NCBI GenBank assembly: GCA_934754735.1
Contig: CAKVJE010000093.1
Coordinates: forward strand, 1 to 6,379
DNA: 6,379 nucleotides
Direction of reading: 5' to 3'
DNA from: an uncultured Candidatus Melainabacteria bacterium
GTDB taxonomy: Bacteria; Cyanobacteriota; Vampirovibrionia; Gastranaerophilales; Gastranaerophilaceae
Position 1 is the first letter of the stretch, and every line of letters starts with the position of its first letter. The position numbers were made by a program, and so were the translations under genes. A model generated the notes under the pieces. That model did not search any database. It was not told where the DNA came from and saw nothing but the letters and a program-made list of their open reading frames with translations. This document shows, piece after piece, positions 1 to 5,175 of this stretch.

Positions 1-233
1 TTTTGAATTTTCCCTGCTTTAATAACAACATCGTAAGACGTGTTATTAGCACAGCTATTTTTTAAATTAACGAGTTTTTTATAAAAACTTCGCAAATTTT
101 TATCATAATTTGGGTAGTTTTTGTCAGGAAAGTACTCTGCATGTTTCAAAACATCAAAGCTTCCTTTTTTAATAATGAGTCTCTGAAAATTAACGCTATT
201 ATTTGCGTTTTGGTTGATTGGTTGAATGTTCAT
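1..233 (-). CDS. Hypothetical protein, C-terminus cut off by the window edge
   Basis: An open frame runs from an ATG at 233 down to base 1 with no stop, giving the first 77 residues. The start lies 14 bp after the ricT stop codon and is preceded by an AGAAGGCGA Shine-Dalgarno stretch, so it looks like the next gene of the same operon. The protein begins MNIQPINQNANNSVNFQRLI and continues as a polar, Lys/Asn/Tyr-rich sequence with the stretch YDKNLRSFYKKLVNL, probably helical, and a probable strand VVIKAGKI. I see no signal peptide or membrane segment. I do not recognise a family. From memory, a short N-terminal block of the type 'I..IN.....VNF' heads many otherwise unrelated small proteins in Gastranaerophilales-like genomes; that is recollection, not a search result. 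Function unknown. Confidence 0.7.
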   Translation of the reverse strand, partial: MNIQPINQNANNSVNFQRLIIKKGSFDVLKHAEYFPDKNYPNYDKNLRSFYKKLVNLKNSCANNTSYDVVIKAGKIQ

Positions 234-247
234 AATTTTCGCCTTCT

Positions 248-1183
248 TTACACATTTCCTGTTGAGCTGTTTCTATCATCTTCCAACTGTTTAAGTTGTC
301 TTGCATCAACTTTTTCGTCTGTTGAGTATGATGTTGTAATGGTTGACACTTCAATATCTACATTAACATCAGCATCTACCATTTCGATATCAGCTTTGTT
401 GTACTCTTTTATTTTACCATCTTCGAATTTTACCGCAACCCTATTATTAAGAAATTGTATAAAACAAACTTTTCCAAGTCCGTTTGGCGTCATTACAGTT
501 GAACCAACTGGCGGCATTCCTTTTGCCGCTTCTATGTAATTAGAATACTCATAAGTCAAGCAACACAATAATCTTCCGCAAGTACCGGAAATTTTAGAAG
601 GCGCAATCGGCATTCCTTGATCTTTTGCAAGCTTAACATTAATTGATTCAAATTTTCTTAAATATGAAGAACAACAGAACGGTTTTCCGCAGATTCCGGT
701 TCCATCCATAATTGAAGATTCATCACGGACCCCAATGTGTCTTAAATCAATCCTCATGCGTTTAAAAACTTGCGTTAAGTCTTTTAAAAGTTCTCTAAAA
801 TCAACTCTCTCTGGAGCTGTATAATAAAAAGAAATTTTTCTTCTATCAAACGTAATTCTGCATTGCACAAGATTCATGTTTAATTTATGTTTTTTAACCA
901 AATCTTTGCATTTAAAATATGAAGTCACTTCCTCTTTTTTTAATTCATCAAGAACCATCATATCTTCTTGAGTCATTACTCTTATGAATTCAAATGGTGC
1001 AGGAGTTTTTTTAGAATTTTCAAACTTTTTGGCTACTTCTTTATTTACCAAGAAAGCTTTTAGAGCTTCTTCACCTTTTTCAGTTCTTACAAGAACAAGA
1101 GCGCCGTCGTCTAAATTTACATTATCAGGGCAATTTAAAGGAACGAAAGTGTTTTTTAAATATTTAACCGCATATTTAATCAT
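248..1183 (-). CDS. ricT: PSP1 domain / RicT (YaaT) family iron-sulfur protein
   Basis: 311 residues. The diagnostic block is RIDLRHIGVRDES (144-156) followed by two cysteine clusters, CGKPFCC (165-171) and CGRLLCC (202-208). These six cysteines (C165, C170, C171, C202, C207, C208) are the family hallmark. In Bacillus subtilis, RicT (YaaT) forms a cytoplasmic complex with RicA and RicF that carries [4Fe-4S] clusters and works with RNase Y in mRNA processing, affecting competence and sporulation. The PSP1 C-terminal domain covers roughly residues 75-160, and a KOW-like strand-rich segment (about 224-268, VGSTVMTPNGLGKV...VAVKFEDG) follows. The tail after about 268 is acidic and Ser/Thr-rich and probably disordered, making the protein longer than Bacillus RicT. 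The ATG lies inside the end of gpsA (8-bp overlap) after an AAGGAAG ribosome site, suggesting translational coupling. No ricA or ricF is visible here, so the exact role in this organism is inferred. Confidence 0.92.
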   Translation of the reverse strand: MIKYAVKYLKNTFVPLNCPDNVNLDDGALVLVRTEKGEEALKAFLVNKEVAKKFENSKKTPAPFEFIRVMTQEDMMVLDELKKEEVTSYFKCKDLVKKHKLNMNLVQCRITFDRRKISFYYTAPERVDFRELLKDLTQVFKRMRIDLRHIGVRDESSIMDGTGICGKPFCCSSYLRKFESINVKLAKDQGMPIAPSKISGTCGRLLCCLTYEYSNYIEAAKGMPPVGSTVMTPNGLGKVCFIQFLNNRVAVKFEDGKIKEYNKADIEMVDADVNVDIEVSTITTSYSTDEKVDARQLKQLEDDRNSSTGNV

Positions 1184-2177
1184 AGCTTTCTTCCTTCTTA
1201 AGTTTTCTGTTCATCAATTTTGATAGTACTTCTTTTGGAGTAATCTCTGTATAAACAGCTTCATAAATAGCGCTTGAAACAGGAACTTCTATTCCTAATT
1301 TTTCTGCTAAATCACAAACTGCTTTTGAGGTTTTAACACCTTCTGCTACAGAACCCAATTCTCTTAAAATATCATCAATTTTTTTACCTTTACCAATCAT
1401 AGAACCAACTGTATAGTTTCTAGACATTGGGCTTGAACAAGTTGCGATTAAATCTCCCATGCCGGAAAGTCCGTATAGAGTAGAAGGATTTGCACCTAAT
1501 TTTACGGATAATCTTACAATTTCTGCCATGCCTCTTGTTAAAAGAGTTCCCATGCAGTTATCACCTAATTCCATTGAGTGTGCAAAACCGGAAGCTATCG
1601 CAATTACGTTCTTTAAACTTCCGCCTAATTCAACACCGATTACGTCAGAATTTGTATACAATCTGAAACGATTTGGAACATTGCAAGCCTTTTGAACAAA
1701 TTCCGCTACTTCCATATCTTCGCAAGCAACAGAAGCTGCAGTCGGTTTACCTTGCAATACTTCTTTAGCAAGAGTTGGACCTGATAAAATAACTACTTTT
1801 TGCTCAGGCAAAACATCTTTAATAACTTCTGACATTCTCATTAAAGTGTTCAATTCTAAACCTTTAGACGCATTTACAAGCGGTTGTTCAGACTTTATTC
1901 CGGCTTGTTTTAATTGTTCACAAACGCTTCTAACGCCTGAAGTTGCAACTACTGATAAAATAATATCAGCACCTTCTATAGCTTTCTTAAGGTCAGAAGT
2001 GAACTCAACTTTTTTATCCAACTGTACTTCAAGAGGCTTTGAACAATGTTTATTTACAACCAAGTCTTCGTTTAAATCGCTTTCTCTACCCCAAACTACA
2101 ATATCTTCAAAATTATCATTTAATAACCAAGCAAGTGTCAATCCCCAACATCCCGGTCCTAGTACAGTTAATTTCAT
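1176..2177 (-). CDS. gpsA: NAD(P)H-dependent glycerol-3-phosphate dehydrogenase
   Basis: 333 residues, the usual length. It catalyses dihydroxyacetone phosphate plus NAD(P)H to sn-glycerol-3-phosphate, supplying the phospholipid backbone in the cytosol. The N-terminal Rossmann fold has the dinucleotide motif GPGCWG (7-12), a slightly unusual version of the common GAGSWG. Further family motifs are NASKGLE (102-108, K105), LSGPTLAKEV (131-140), GVELGGSLKNVIAIASG (181-197, with K189 the expected catalytic lysine), RGMAEIVRL (215-223) and GLSGMGDLIATCSSPMSRN (236-254), in which D242, R253 and N254 belong to the substrate pocket. All key residues are present, so it should be active. The start is the ATG preceded by AAAGGG about 10 bases upstream; an in-between ATG is followed almost at once by a stop. 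It follows murQ by 49 bp and overlaps ricT by 8 bp. Confidence 0.97.
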   Translation of the reverse strand: MKLTVLGPGCWGLTLAWLLNDNFEDIVVWGRESDLNEDLVVNKHCSKPLEVQLDKKVEFTSDLKKAIEGADIILSVVATSGVRSVCEQLKQAGIKSEQPLVNASKGLELNTLMRMSEVIKDVLPEQKVVILSGPTLAKEVLQGKPTAASVACEDMEVAEFVQKACNVPNRFRLYTNSDVIGVELGGSLKNVIAIASGFAHSMELGDNCMGTLLTRGMAEIVRLSVKLGANPSTLYGLSGMGDLIATCSSPMSRNYTVGSMIGKGKKIDDILRELGSVAEGVKTSKAVCDLAEKLGIEVPVSSAIYEAVYTEITPKEVLSKLMNRKLKKEESYD

Positions 2178-2214
2178 ATTAAAACATTTCCCTTTATCTA
2201 GCTCTAACTTCTAT

Positions 2215-2220
2215 ATTATA
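2215..2220 (-). promoter_or_regulatory. Possible internal -10 box upstream of gpsA
   Basis: A perfect TATAAT on the minus strand lies in the 49-bp gap between murQ and gpsA, about 38 bp before the gpsA ATG. No convincing -35 box is found 16-18 bp upstream, where the sequence falls inside the murQ end. Such hexamers are common in AT-rich DNA, so this is only a candidate for a secondary promoter driving gpsA-ricT. Confidence 0.3.
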
Positions 2221-2226
2221 CATCAA

Positions 2227-3123
2227 TTATTTCATTTGCGAAAAACTATTTAATGCACGTCTTAAAACTCCGCAATTTTTACGCAAAGCTTCAATTGCTT
2301 CGTCTTTAGTTAAATTGCATTTAATCATCATTATTGCAACTTTAACCTTCCAACCACATTCAAGCAACGTTTTTAAAGCATTAGAAGCACTTGTTTCGGC
2401 AATTTCCGCAACAATTCTAATAGCCCTGTCTTTCAATTTTTCGTTAGTTGGCATCAAATCTATCATAAAGTTTTCATAAGTTTTACCAATTTTAATCATA
2501 GCGCCTGTTGAAAGCATATTAAGAACCATTTTCTGAACAGTTCCGGCTTTCATTCTGCTTGAACCGGCAATAACTTCCGGCCCTACTTCAACACAAATTC
2601 CTAAACGAGCTTCTTCCAAAATAAGTGCATTATGGTTACAAGTTAGTGCTATTGTTTTACAACCATTCTTTTCAGCTTGAGAAAGGACTCCCAAAAGATA
2701 TTTAGGATTTCCGCTCGCAGAAATCGCAACACAAACATCCTTATCTGTTAAAACTTCTGCATCTTTTTCGCCGAGTTCAAAATTGTCTTCAGCACCTTCC
2801 ACGGCAGTTCTTATTGCTGTATCACCACCTGCAATAACACCTGTTACCATATCCGCAGGAACGCCAAATGTAGGAGGGCATTCAGATGCGTCAAGAATAC
2901 CGATTCGGCCAGATGTTCCGGCGCCAAAGTAATACAATCTGCCACCAACAAGAAATTGTTTAGCAATCATATCAATTGCTTGTGCGATATTAGGAGCTTC
3001 GTCTTCTATTGCAAGAGCAACGAGTTTATCTTCTTCATTAATTTTTCTAACAATATCAATCGTAGAAAGCAAATCAATATTCTTAGTATTTTCATTTCTG
3101 AATTCAGTAATAATTTCGCTCAT
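2227..3123 (-). CDS. murQ: N-acetylmuramic acid 6-phosphate etherase
   Basis: 298 residues, typical for MurQ. The enzyme cleaves the lactyl ether of MurNAc-6-phosphate to give GlcNAc-6-phosphate and D-lactate, a step in recycling of cell-wall sugars in the cytosol. The SIS (sugar isomerase) domain carries the signature FGAGTSGRIGILDASECPPT (66-85), followed by ISASGNPKY (134-142) and GPEVIAGSSRMKAGTVQK (181-198). E81 in the DASECPPT motif and E112 in GAED sit 31 residues apart, the spacing of the two glutamates reported as catalytic in studied MurQ enzymes. A small helical C-terminal part (about 240-298) ends the protein. The start is supported by AGAAAGGTG placed 6 bases before the ATG. No murP transporter, anmK or nagZ is adjacent, so the substrate source (own peptidoglycan turnover or scavenged MurNAc) cannot be told. 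The repeat arrays lie just upstream of its ribosome site. Confidence 0.97.
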   Translation of the reverse strand: MSEIITEFRNENTKNIDLLSTIDIVRKINEEDKLVALAIEDEAPNIAQAIDMIAKQFLVGGRLYYFGAGTSGRIGILDASECPPTFGVPADMVTGVIAGGDTAIRTAVEGAEDNFELGEKDAEVLTDKDVCVAISASGNPKYLLGVLSQAEKNGCKTIALTCNHNALILEEARLGICVEVGPEVIAGSSRMKAGTVQKMVLNMLSTGAMIKIGKTYENFMIDLMPTNEKLKDRAIRIVAEIAETSASNALKTLLECGWKVKVAIMMIKCNLTKDEAIEALRKNCGVLRRALNSFSQMK

Positions 3124-3143
3124 AAATCACACCTTTCTTGTTT

Positions 3144-3179
3144 CAAGTGAATAGGTGAATAAGTGAATGAGTTAATAGG
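3144..3179. repeat. Left arm of inverted pair of 8-bp tandem repeats
   Basis: Four head-to-tail copies of an octamer read on the plus strand: GTGAATAG (3147-3154), GTGAATAA (3155-3162), GTGAATGA (3163-3170) and GTTAATAG (3171-3178). The 36-bp arm matches the reverse complement of 3238-3273 at 29 of 36 positions. It ends 5 bp before the murQ ribosome site. Confidence 0.85.
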
Positions 3180-3237
3180 TTCGTATTAAATATATTCAAA
3201 ATCTAACAAAATTTATCTGGAAAATATCTTAAATGAA

Positions 3238-3273
3238 CTTATTCACTTGTTGCCTTATTCACTTATTCACTTG
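3238..3273. repeat. Right arm of inverted pair of 8-bp tandem repeats
   Basis: On the plus strand the octamer TTATTCAC (reverse complement GTGAATAA) occurs at 3239-3246, 3255-3262 and 3263-3270, with a diverged unit at 3247-3254. It begins at the base next to the ribH stop codon. With the left arm it could fold, in DNA or in the ribH-murQ mRNA, into a long imperfect hairpin with a 58-nt AT-rich loop. Because 8 is not a multiple of 3, the repeated TGA/TAA triplets close all reading frames on the operon strand. Confidence 0.85.
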
Positions 3274-3735
3274 TTATATTTTCCCCAACAAACTAACCAT
3301 CTCGATTGCAGCTTTAGCAGCATCAGAACCTTTGTTACCGGCTTTTGTACCTGCTCTTTCAATTGCTTGTTCAATATTATCAGTAGTTAAAACTCCGAAT
3401 ATTACAGGAACTTCTGTTTCAAGCCCTACAGATGCCACGCCCTTTGAAACTTCTGCACAAACATAATCATAATGAGACGTTGAACCTTTGATTACCGCAC
3501 CTAGTGCAATAATTGCGTTGTATCTTGAAGTCTTTGCGCATTTTTTTGCAACAAGAGGAATTTCAAATGCCCCCGGGCACCAAACAACATCAATATTTTC
3601 TTCATTCACACCATGACGTTTTAATTCATCAATTGCACCTGAAAGAAGTTTTGAACATATAAACTCGTTGAATCTTGAAACAACAATACAAAATTTTTCA
3701 TTTGTTACGGTTAGTAAACCTTCTATAACTGACAT
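3274..3735 (-). CDS. ribH: 6,7-dimethyl-8-ribityllumazine synthase
   Basis: 153 residues, the normal size. It condenses 5-amino-6-ribitylamino-uracil with 3,4-dihydroxy-2-butanone 4-phosphate to make lumazine, the penultimate step of riboflavin synthesis; the family forms pentamers or 60-mer shells. Visible motifs are SRFNEFI (20-26, aromatic F22 stacking on the pyrimidine), CPGAFEIP (53-60), [14 protein letters not shown] (79-92, with H88 the catalytic histidine), FGVLTTDN (113-120) and the phosphate-binding region around R127 in [13 protein letters not shown]. All are intact. AAGGAG lies 8 bases before the ATG. No other rib genes (ribBA, ribE, ribD) are adjacent, so it stands alone as first gene of a mixed housekeeping operon. 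I see no FMN riboswitch: only about 25 nt separate the candidate -10 box from the ribosome site. The stop codon directly abuts the right-hand repeat arm. Confidence 0.97.
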   Translation of the reverse strand: MSVIEGLLTVTNEKFCIVVSRFNEFICSKLLSGAIDELKRHGVNEENIDVVWCPGAFEIPLVAKKCAKTSRYNAIIALGAVIKGSTSHYDYVCAEVSKGVASVGLETEVPVIFGVLTTDNIEQAIERAGTKAGNKGSDAAKAAIEMVSLLGKI

Positions 3736-3766
3736 ATACCTTCTCCTTAAATTCTCTTATAGATTT

Positions 3767-3772
3767 ATTATA
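3767..3772 (-). promoter_or_regulatory. Candidate -10 box of the ribH operon
   Basis: A perfect TATAAT on the minus strand lies 32 bp before the ribH ATG, giving a predicted short leader of about 25 nt that includes the AAGGAG ribosome site. The -35 region is weak (no hexamer close to TTGACA at 16-18 bp). This would be the main promoter for ribH-murQ-gpsA-ricT and the following gene. Confidence 0.45.
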
Positions 3773-3854
3773 CAATATATTTAAAGATTTTGGGTATAAG
3801 TTTAAGAGTTGTAACAAAGAGTACTGTAATCAATTCTTCAAAATTTCTACCTAC

Positions 3855-3883
3855 TAGACAGAATGAATAAATTATTATAAAAT
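3855..3883 (+). promoter_or_regulatory. Sigma-70-type promoter of the 114-residue gene
   Basis: TAGACA (3855-3860) and TAAAAT (3878-3883) each match the consensus at five of six positions and are separated by the ideal 17 bp. Transcription would start near 3890, leaving a leader of about 20 nt with the AGAGAGGA ribosome site. It diverges from the ribH promoter about 85 bp away. Confidence 0.55.
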
Positions 3884-3908
3884 TGTAAATAATAAGAGAG
3901 GAAAATCA

Positions 3909-4253
3909 ATGCCAAACAAAGATATGATACCAATAGAAGTTATTATTTTAACAGACACAGATGATATCAAAGGTACTGTGTATGTTTCTAGCGCAGTTGC
4001 TGCAAACAGGCAATTAACAGAGCTTTTAAACAACTCTGATAGAAGATTTTTAGCGGTTACAAATGTTGAAATCTATGCTAAGAATTCAAACCAACCTCCT
4101 AAGAGGTATGAATTCTTAGAAATTCACATGGATTCAATCCGCATGGTTCATCCGACTTCTCAAGCGTTATTCCGTGAAACACCTAAGACTCAAGAAGATA
4201 TCGCGAGATTTAGAGAATTGAGAGCTAAATTAAATCAAACAAAACCTTTTTAG
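3909..4253 (+). CDS. Conserved small protein of unknown function (DUF6812-like)
   Basis: 114 residues, complete, with a ribosome site AGAGAGGA 7 bases before the ATG, its own promoter and a downstream terminator, so a single-gene unit. No signal peptide or membrane segment is visible; it should be cytosolic. The N-terminal 80 residues look strand-rich: PIEVIILTDTDDIKGTVYVS (7-26), then a helix-like NRQLTELLNN (33-42), then DRRFLAVTNVEIYA (44-57) and YEFLEIHMDSIRMV (67-80). The order 'strand, GTVYV strand, N/R-L-T-LLN, FLAVT-V strand, hydrophobic strand' resembles from memory the DUF6812 family seen in cyanobacterial and other genomes. The charged C-terminal 30 residues (EDIARFRELRAKLNQTKPF) are probably helical. 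No catalytic motif is evident and no function is known to me. The neighbours on both sides are transcribed in the opposite direction, so context gives no clue. Confidence 0.85.
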   Translation: MPNKDMIPIEVIILTDTDDIKGTVYVSSAVAANRQLTELLNNSDRRFLAVTNVEIYAKNSNQPPKRYEFLEIHMDSIRMVHPTSQALFRETPKTQEDIARFRELRAKLNQTKPF

Positions 4254-4267
4254 AAAAATATCAATAG

Positions 4268-4302
4268 AAAAATAGAGGATGAATTTATCATCCTCTATTT
4301 TT
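4268..4302. terminator. Bidirectional intrinsic terminator
   Basis: A perfect 15-bp inverted repeat (4268-4282 against 4288-4302) closes a 5-nt loop ATTTA. The stem core AGAGGATGA is flanked by an A-run on the left and a T-run on the right, so on either strand the hairpin ends in a U-tract. It lies 14 bp after the stop of the 114-residue gene and contains the TGA stop (4288-4290) and last four codons of the transporter gene, serving both converging units. Confidence 0.9.
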
Positions 4303-5175
4303 TATACTTATATTACAAGGCTCGGCATGAATAATAGTTGAAACATTTCCCAGTTCTTTTTTTATTTCATTTTCTATTTCGTCGCAAATATTATGAGCAC
4401 AACTAATTTTCATATCAGGATTAAATAGTAAGGTTAATTCTATGTCTTTATATTGACCGGATTTTCTGCCTTTTATGTTTTTAAATCCTTTGATGACTTT
4501 ATTGTTTTTTAAAATAGTTTCAATTTTTTTTATATCTTCTTGCGGAAGAGAGCCATCAAGCAAGTTATTCAATGTTTCTTTAGAAATCATAAATCCGGTT
4601 TTTAAAATTATTACAGCAACGACAATAGCTACAATCGGATCTAAAGCAGCAATACCGGTAATTTTAATTAACACTAACCCTACCAAAACACCTAGTGAAG
4701 AAAAAATATCTGTGCTCAAGTGTTCTGCATCAGCCAAAAGCGAAACAGAATCAGATTTTTTTGCCACGTAAAACAAATATCTGCTAACTACAAAATTCGC
4801 CACTACAGCTAATGCCATTACATAAATCCCGAGCATAGACTCGGTTTGTAAAGTGTAACCAAAAATTATTTTTTTTGTTGATTCAAATACAATAAAACAT
4901 CCTGCAAAGATAATCAATCCGCCTTCAATGAATCCGGACATGTCTTCGTATTTTCCGTGTCCAAACGGATGTTCTTTATCTGCAGGTTCGGCAGAGCGAG
5001 TAACAGCAAAAAAAGTAAGAACAGATGCTAAAAAATCTGACATTGAATGAATTGCTTCTGAAATAATACTGATACTACCTGACAACATACCTGCAATTAT
5101 TTTTGTAACAATTATAATCGCGTTGGACGTTATTGAAAGCCCTGCTGCAAATTTCTTTTCAGAATCAAGATTCAT
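4288..5175 (-). CDS. Cation diffusion facilitator (CDF) family divalent metal efflux transporter
   Basis: 295 residues, usual for the family. It should be an inner-membrane metal/proton antiporter with six membrane segments, by eye near 12-32, 36-58, 82-100, 112-134, 147-170 and 177-196, followed by a cytoplasmic CDF dimerisation domain (about 208-290). The transport site is HxxxD in TM2 (H43-D47, in EAIHSMSDF) and HxxxD in TM5 (H152-D156, in DAEHLSTD). This HD-HD arrangement is that of CzcD/ZnT-type zinc transporters, unlike the DD-HD site of YiiP/FieF. The loop motif HPFGHGKYE (69-77) with D66, H69 and H73 matches the second metal site of YiiP. H261 and H283 (IIHAEP) in the C-terminal domain sit where YiiP binds regulatory metals. 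Zinc is the likeliest substrate, with Cd, Co or Fe possible. Its ATG overlaps the kdsD stop by one base (TAATG) with GGAG upstream, so translation is probably coupled. The stop codon lies in the terminator stem. Confidence 0.93.
   Translation of the reverse strand: MNLDSEKKFAAGLSITSNAIIIVTKIIAGMLSGSISIISEAIHSMSDFLASVLTFFAVTRSAEPADKEHPFGHGKYEDMSGFIEGGLIIFAGCFIVFESTKKIIFGYTLQTESMLGIYVMALAVVANFVVSRYLFYVAKKSDSVSLLADAEHLSTDIFSSLGVLVGLVLIKITGIAALDPIVAIVVAVIILKTGFMISKETLNNLLDGSLPQEDIKKIETILKNNKVIKGFKNIKGRKSGQYKDIELTLLFNPDMKISCAHNICDEIENEIKKELGNVSTIIHAEPCNISIKNRG

Noticed and set aside
141..539. Plus-strand open frame of 132 codons opposite the end of ricT
   Set aside because: It lies antisense to ricT and the truncated gene, both well supported, has no family signature, and its composition is that of a reverse-strand shadow.
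1176..2177. GPGCWG in place of the common GAGSWG at the GpsA nucleotide-binding loop, considered as a sign of inactivation
   Set aside because: The GxGxxG pattern is kept and all other catalytic motifs are intact, so this is normal family variation.
1846..2253. Plus-strand open frame of 135 codons opposite gpsA
   Set aside because: It is fully antisense to gpsA, which carries all its catalytic motifs. No promoter or convincing ribosome site was seen, so it is a shadow frame.
3144..3273. CRISPR array or insertion-sequence remnant
   Set aside because: The units are only 8 bp, contiguous without spacers, and arranged as opposed arms. There is no transposase fragment or target-site duplication.
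3233..3466. Plus-strand open frame starting in the repeat array and running opposite ribH
   Set aside because: Its N-terminus is simply the translated octamer repeat and the rest is antisense ribH. It is not a credible gene.
3811..3824. GTA-N8-TAC, the consensus of the cyanobacterial nitrogen regulator NtcA, in the ribH/114-residue gap
   Set aside because: One or two such matches are expected by chance in a window of this size. The site is not at the usual distance of about -41 from either predicted start, and the flanking genes are not nitrogen genes.
3736..3908. Possible FMN riboswitch in front of ribH
   Set aside because: The predicted ribH leader is far too short for an FMN aptamer, and I could not find its conserved GC-rich helices in this AT-rich gap.
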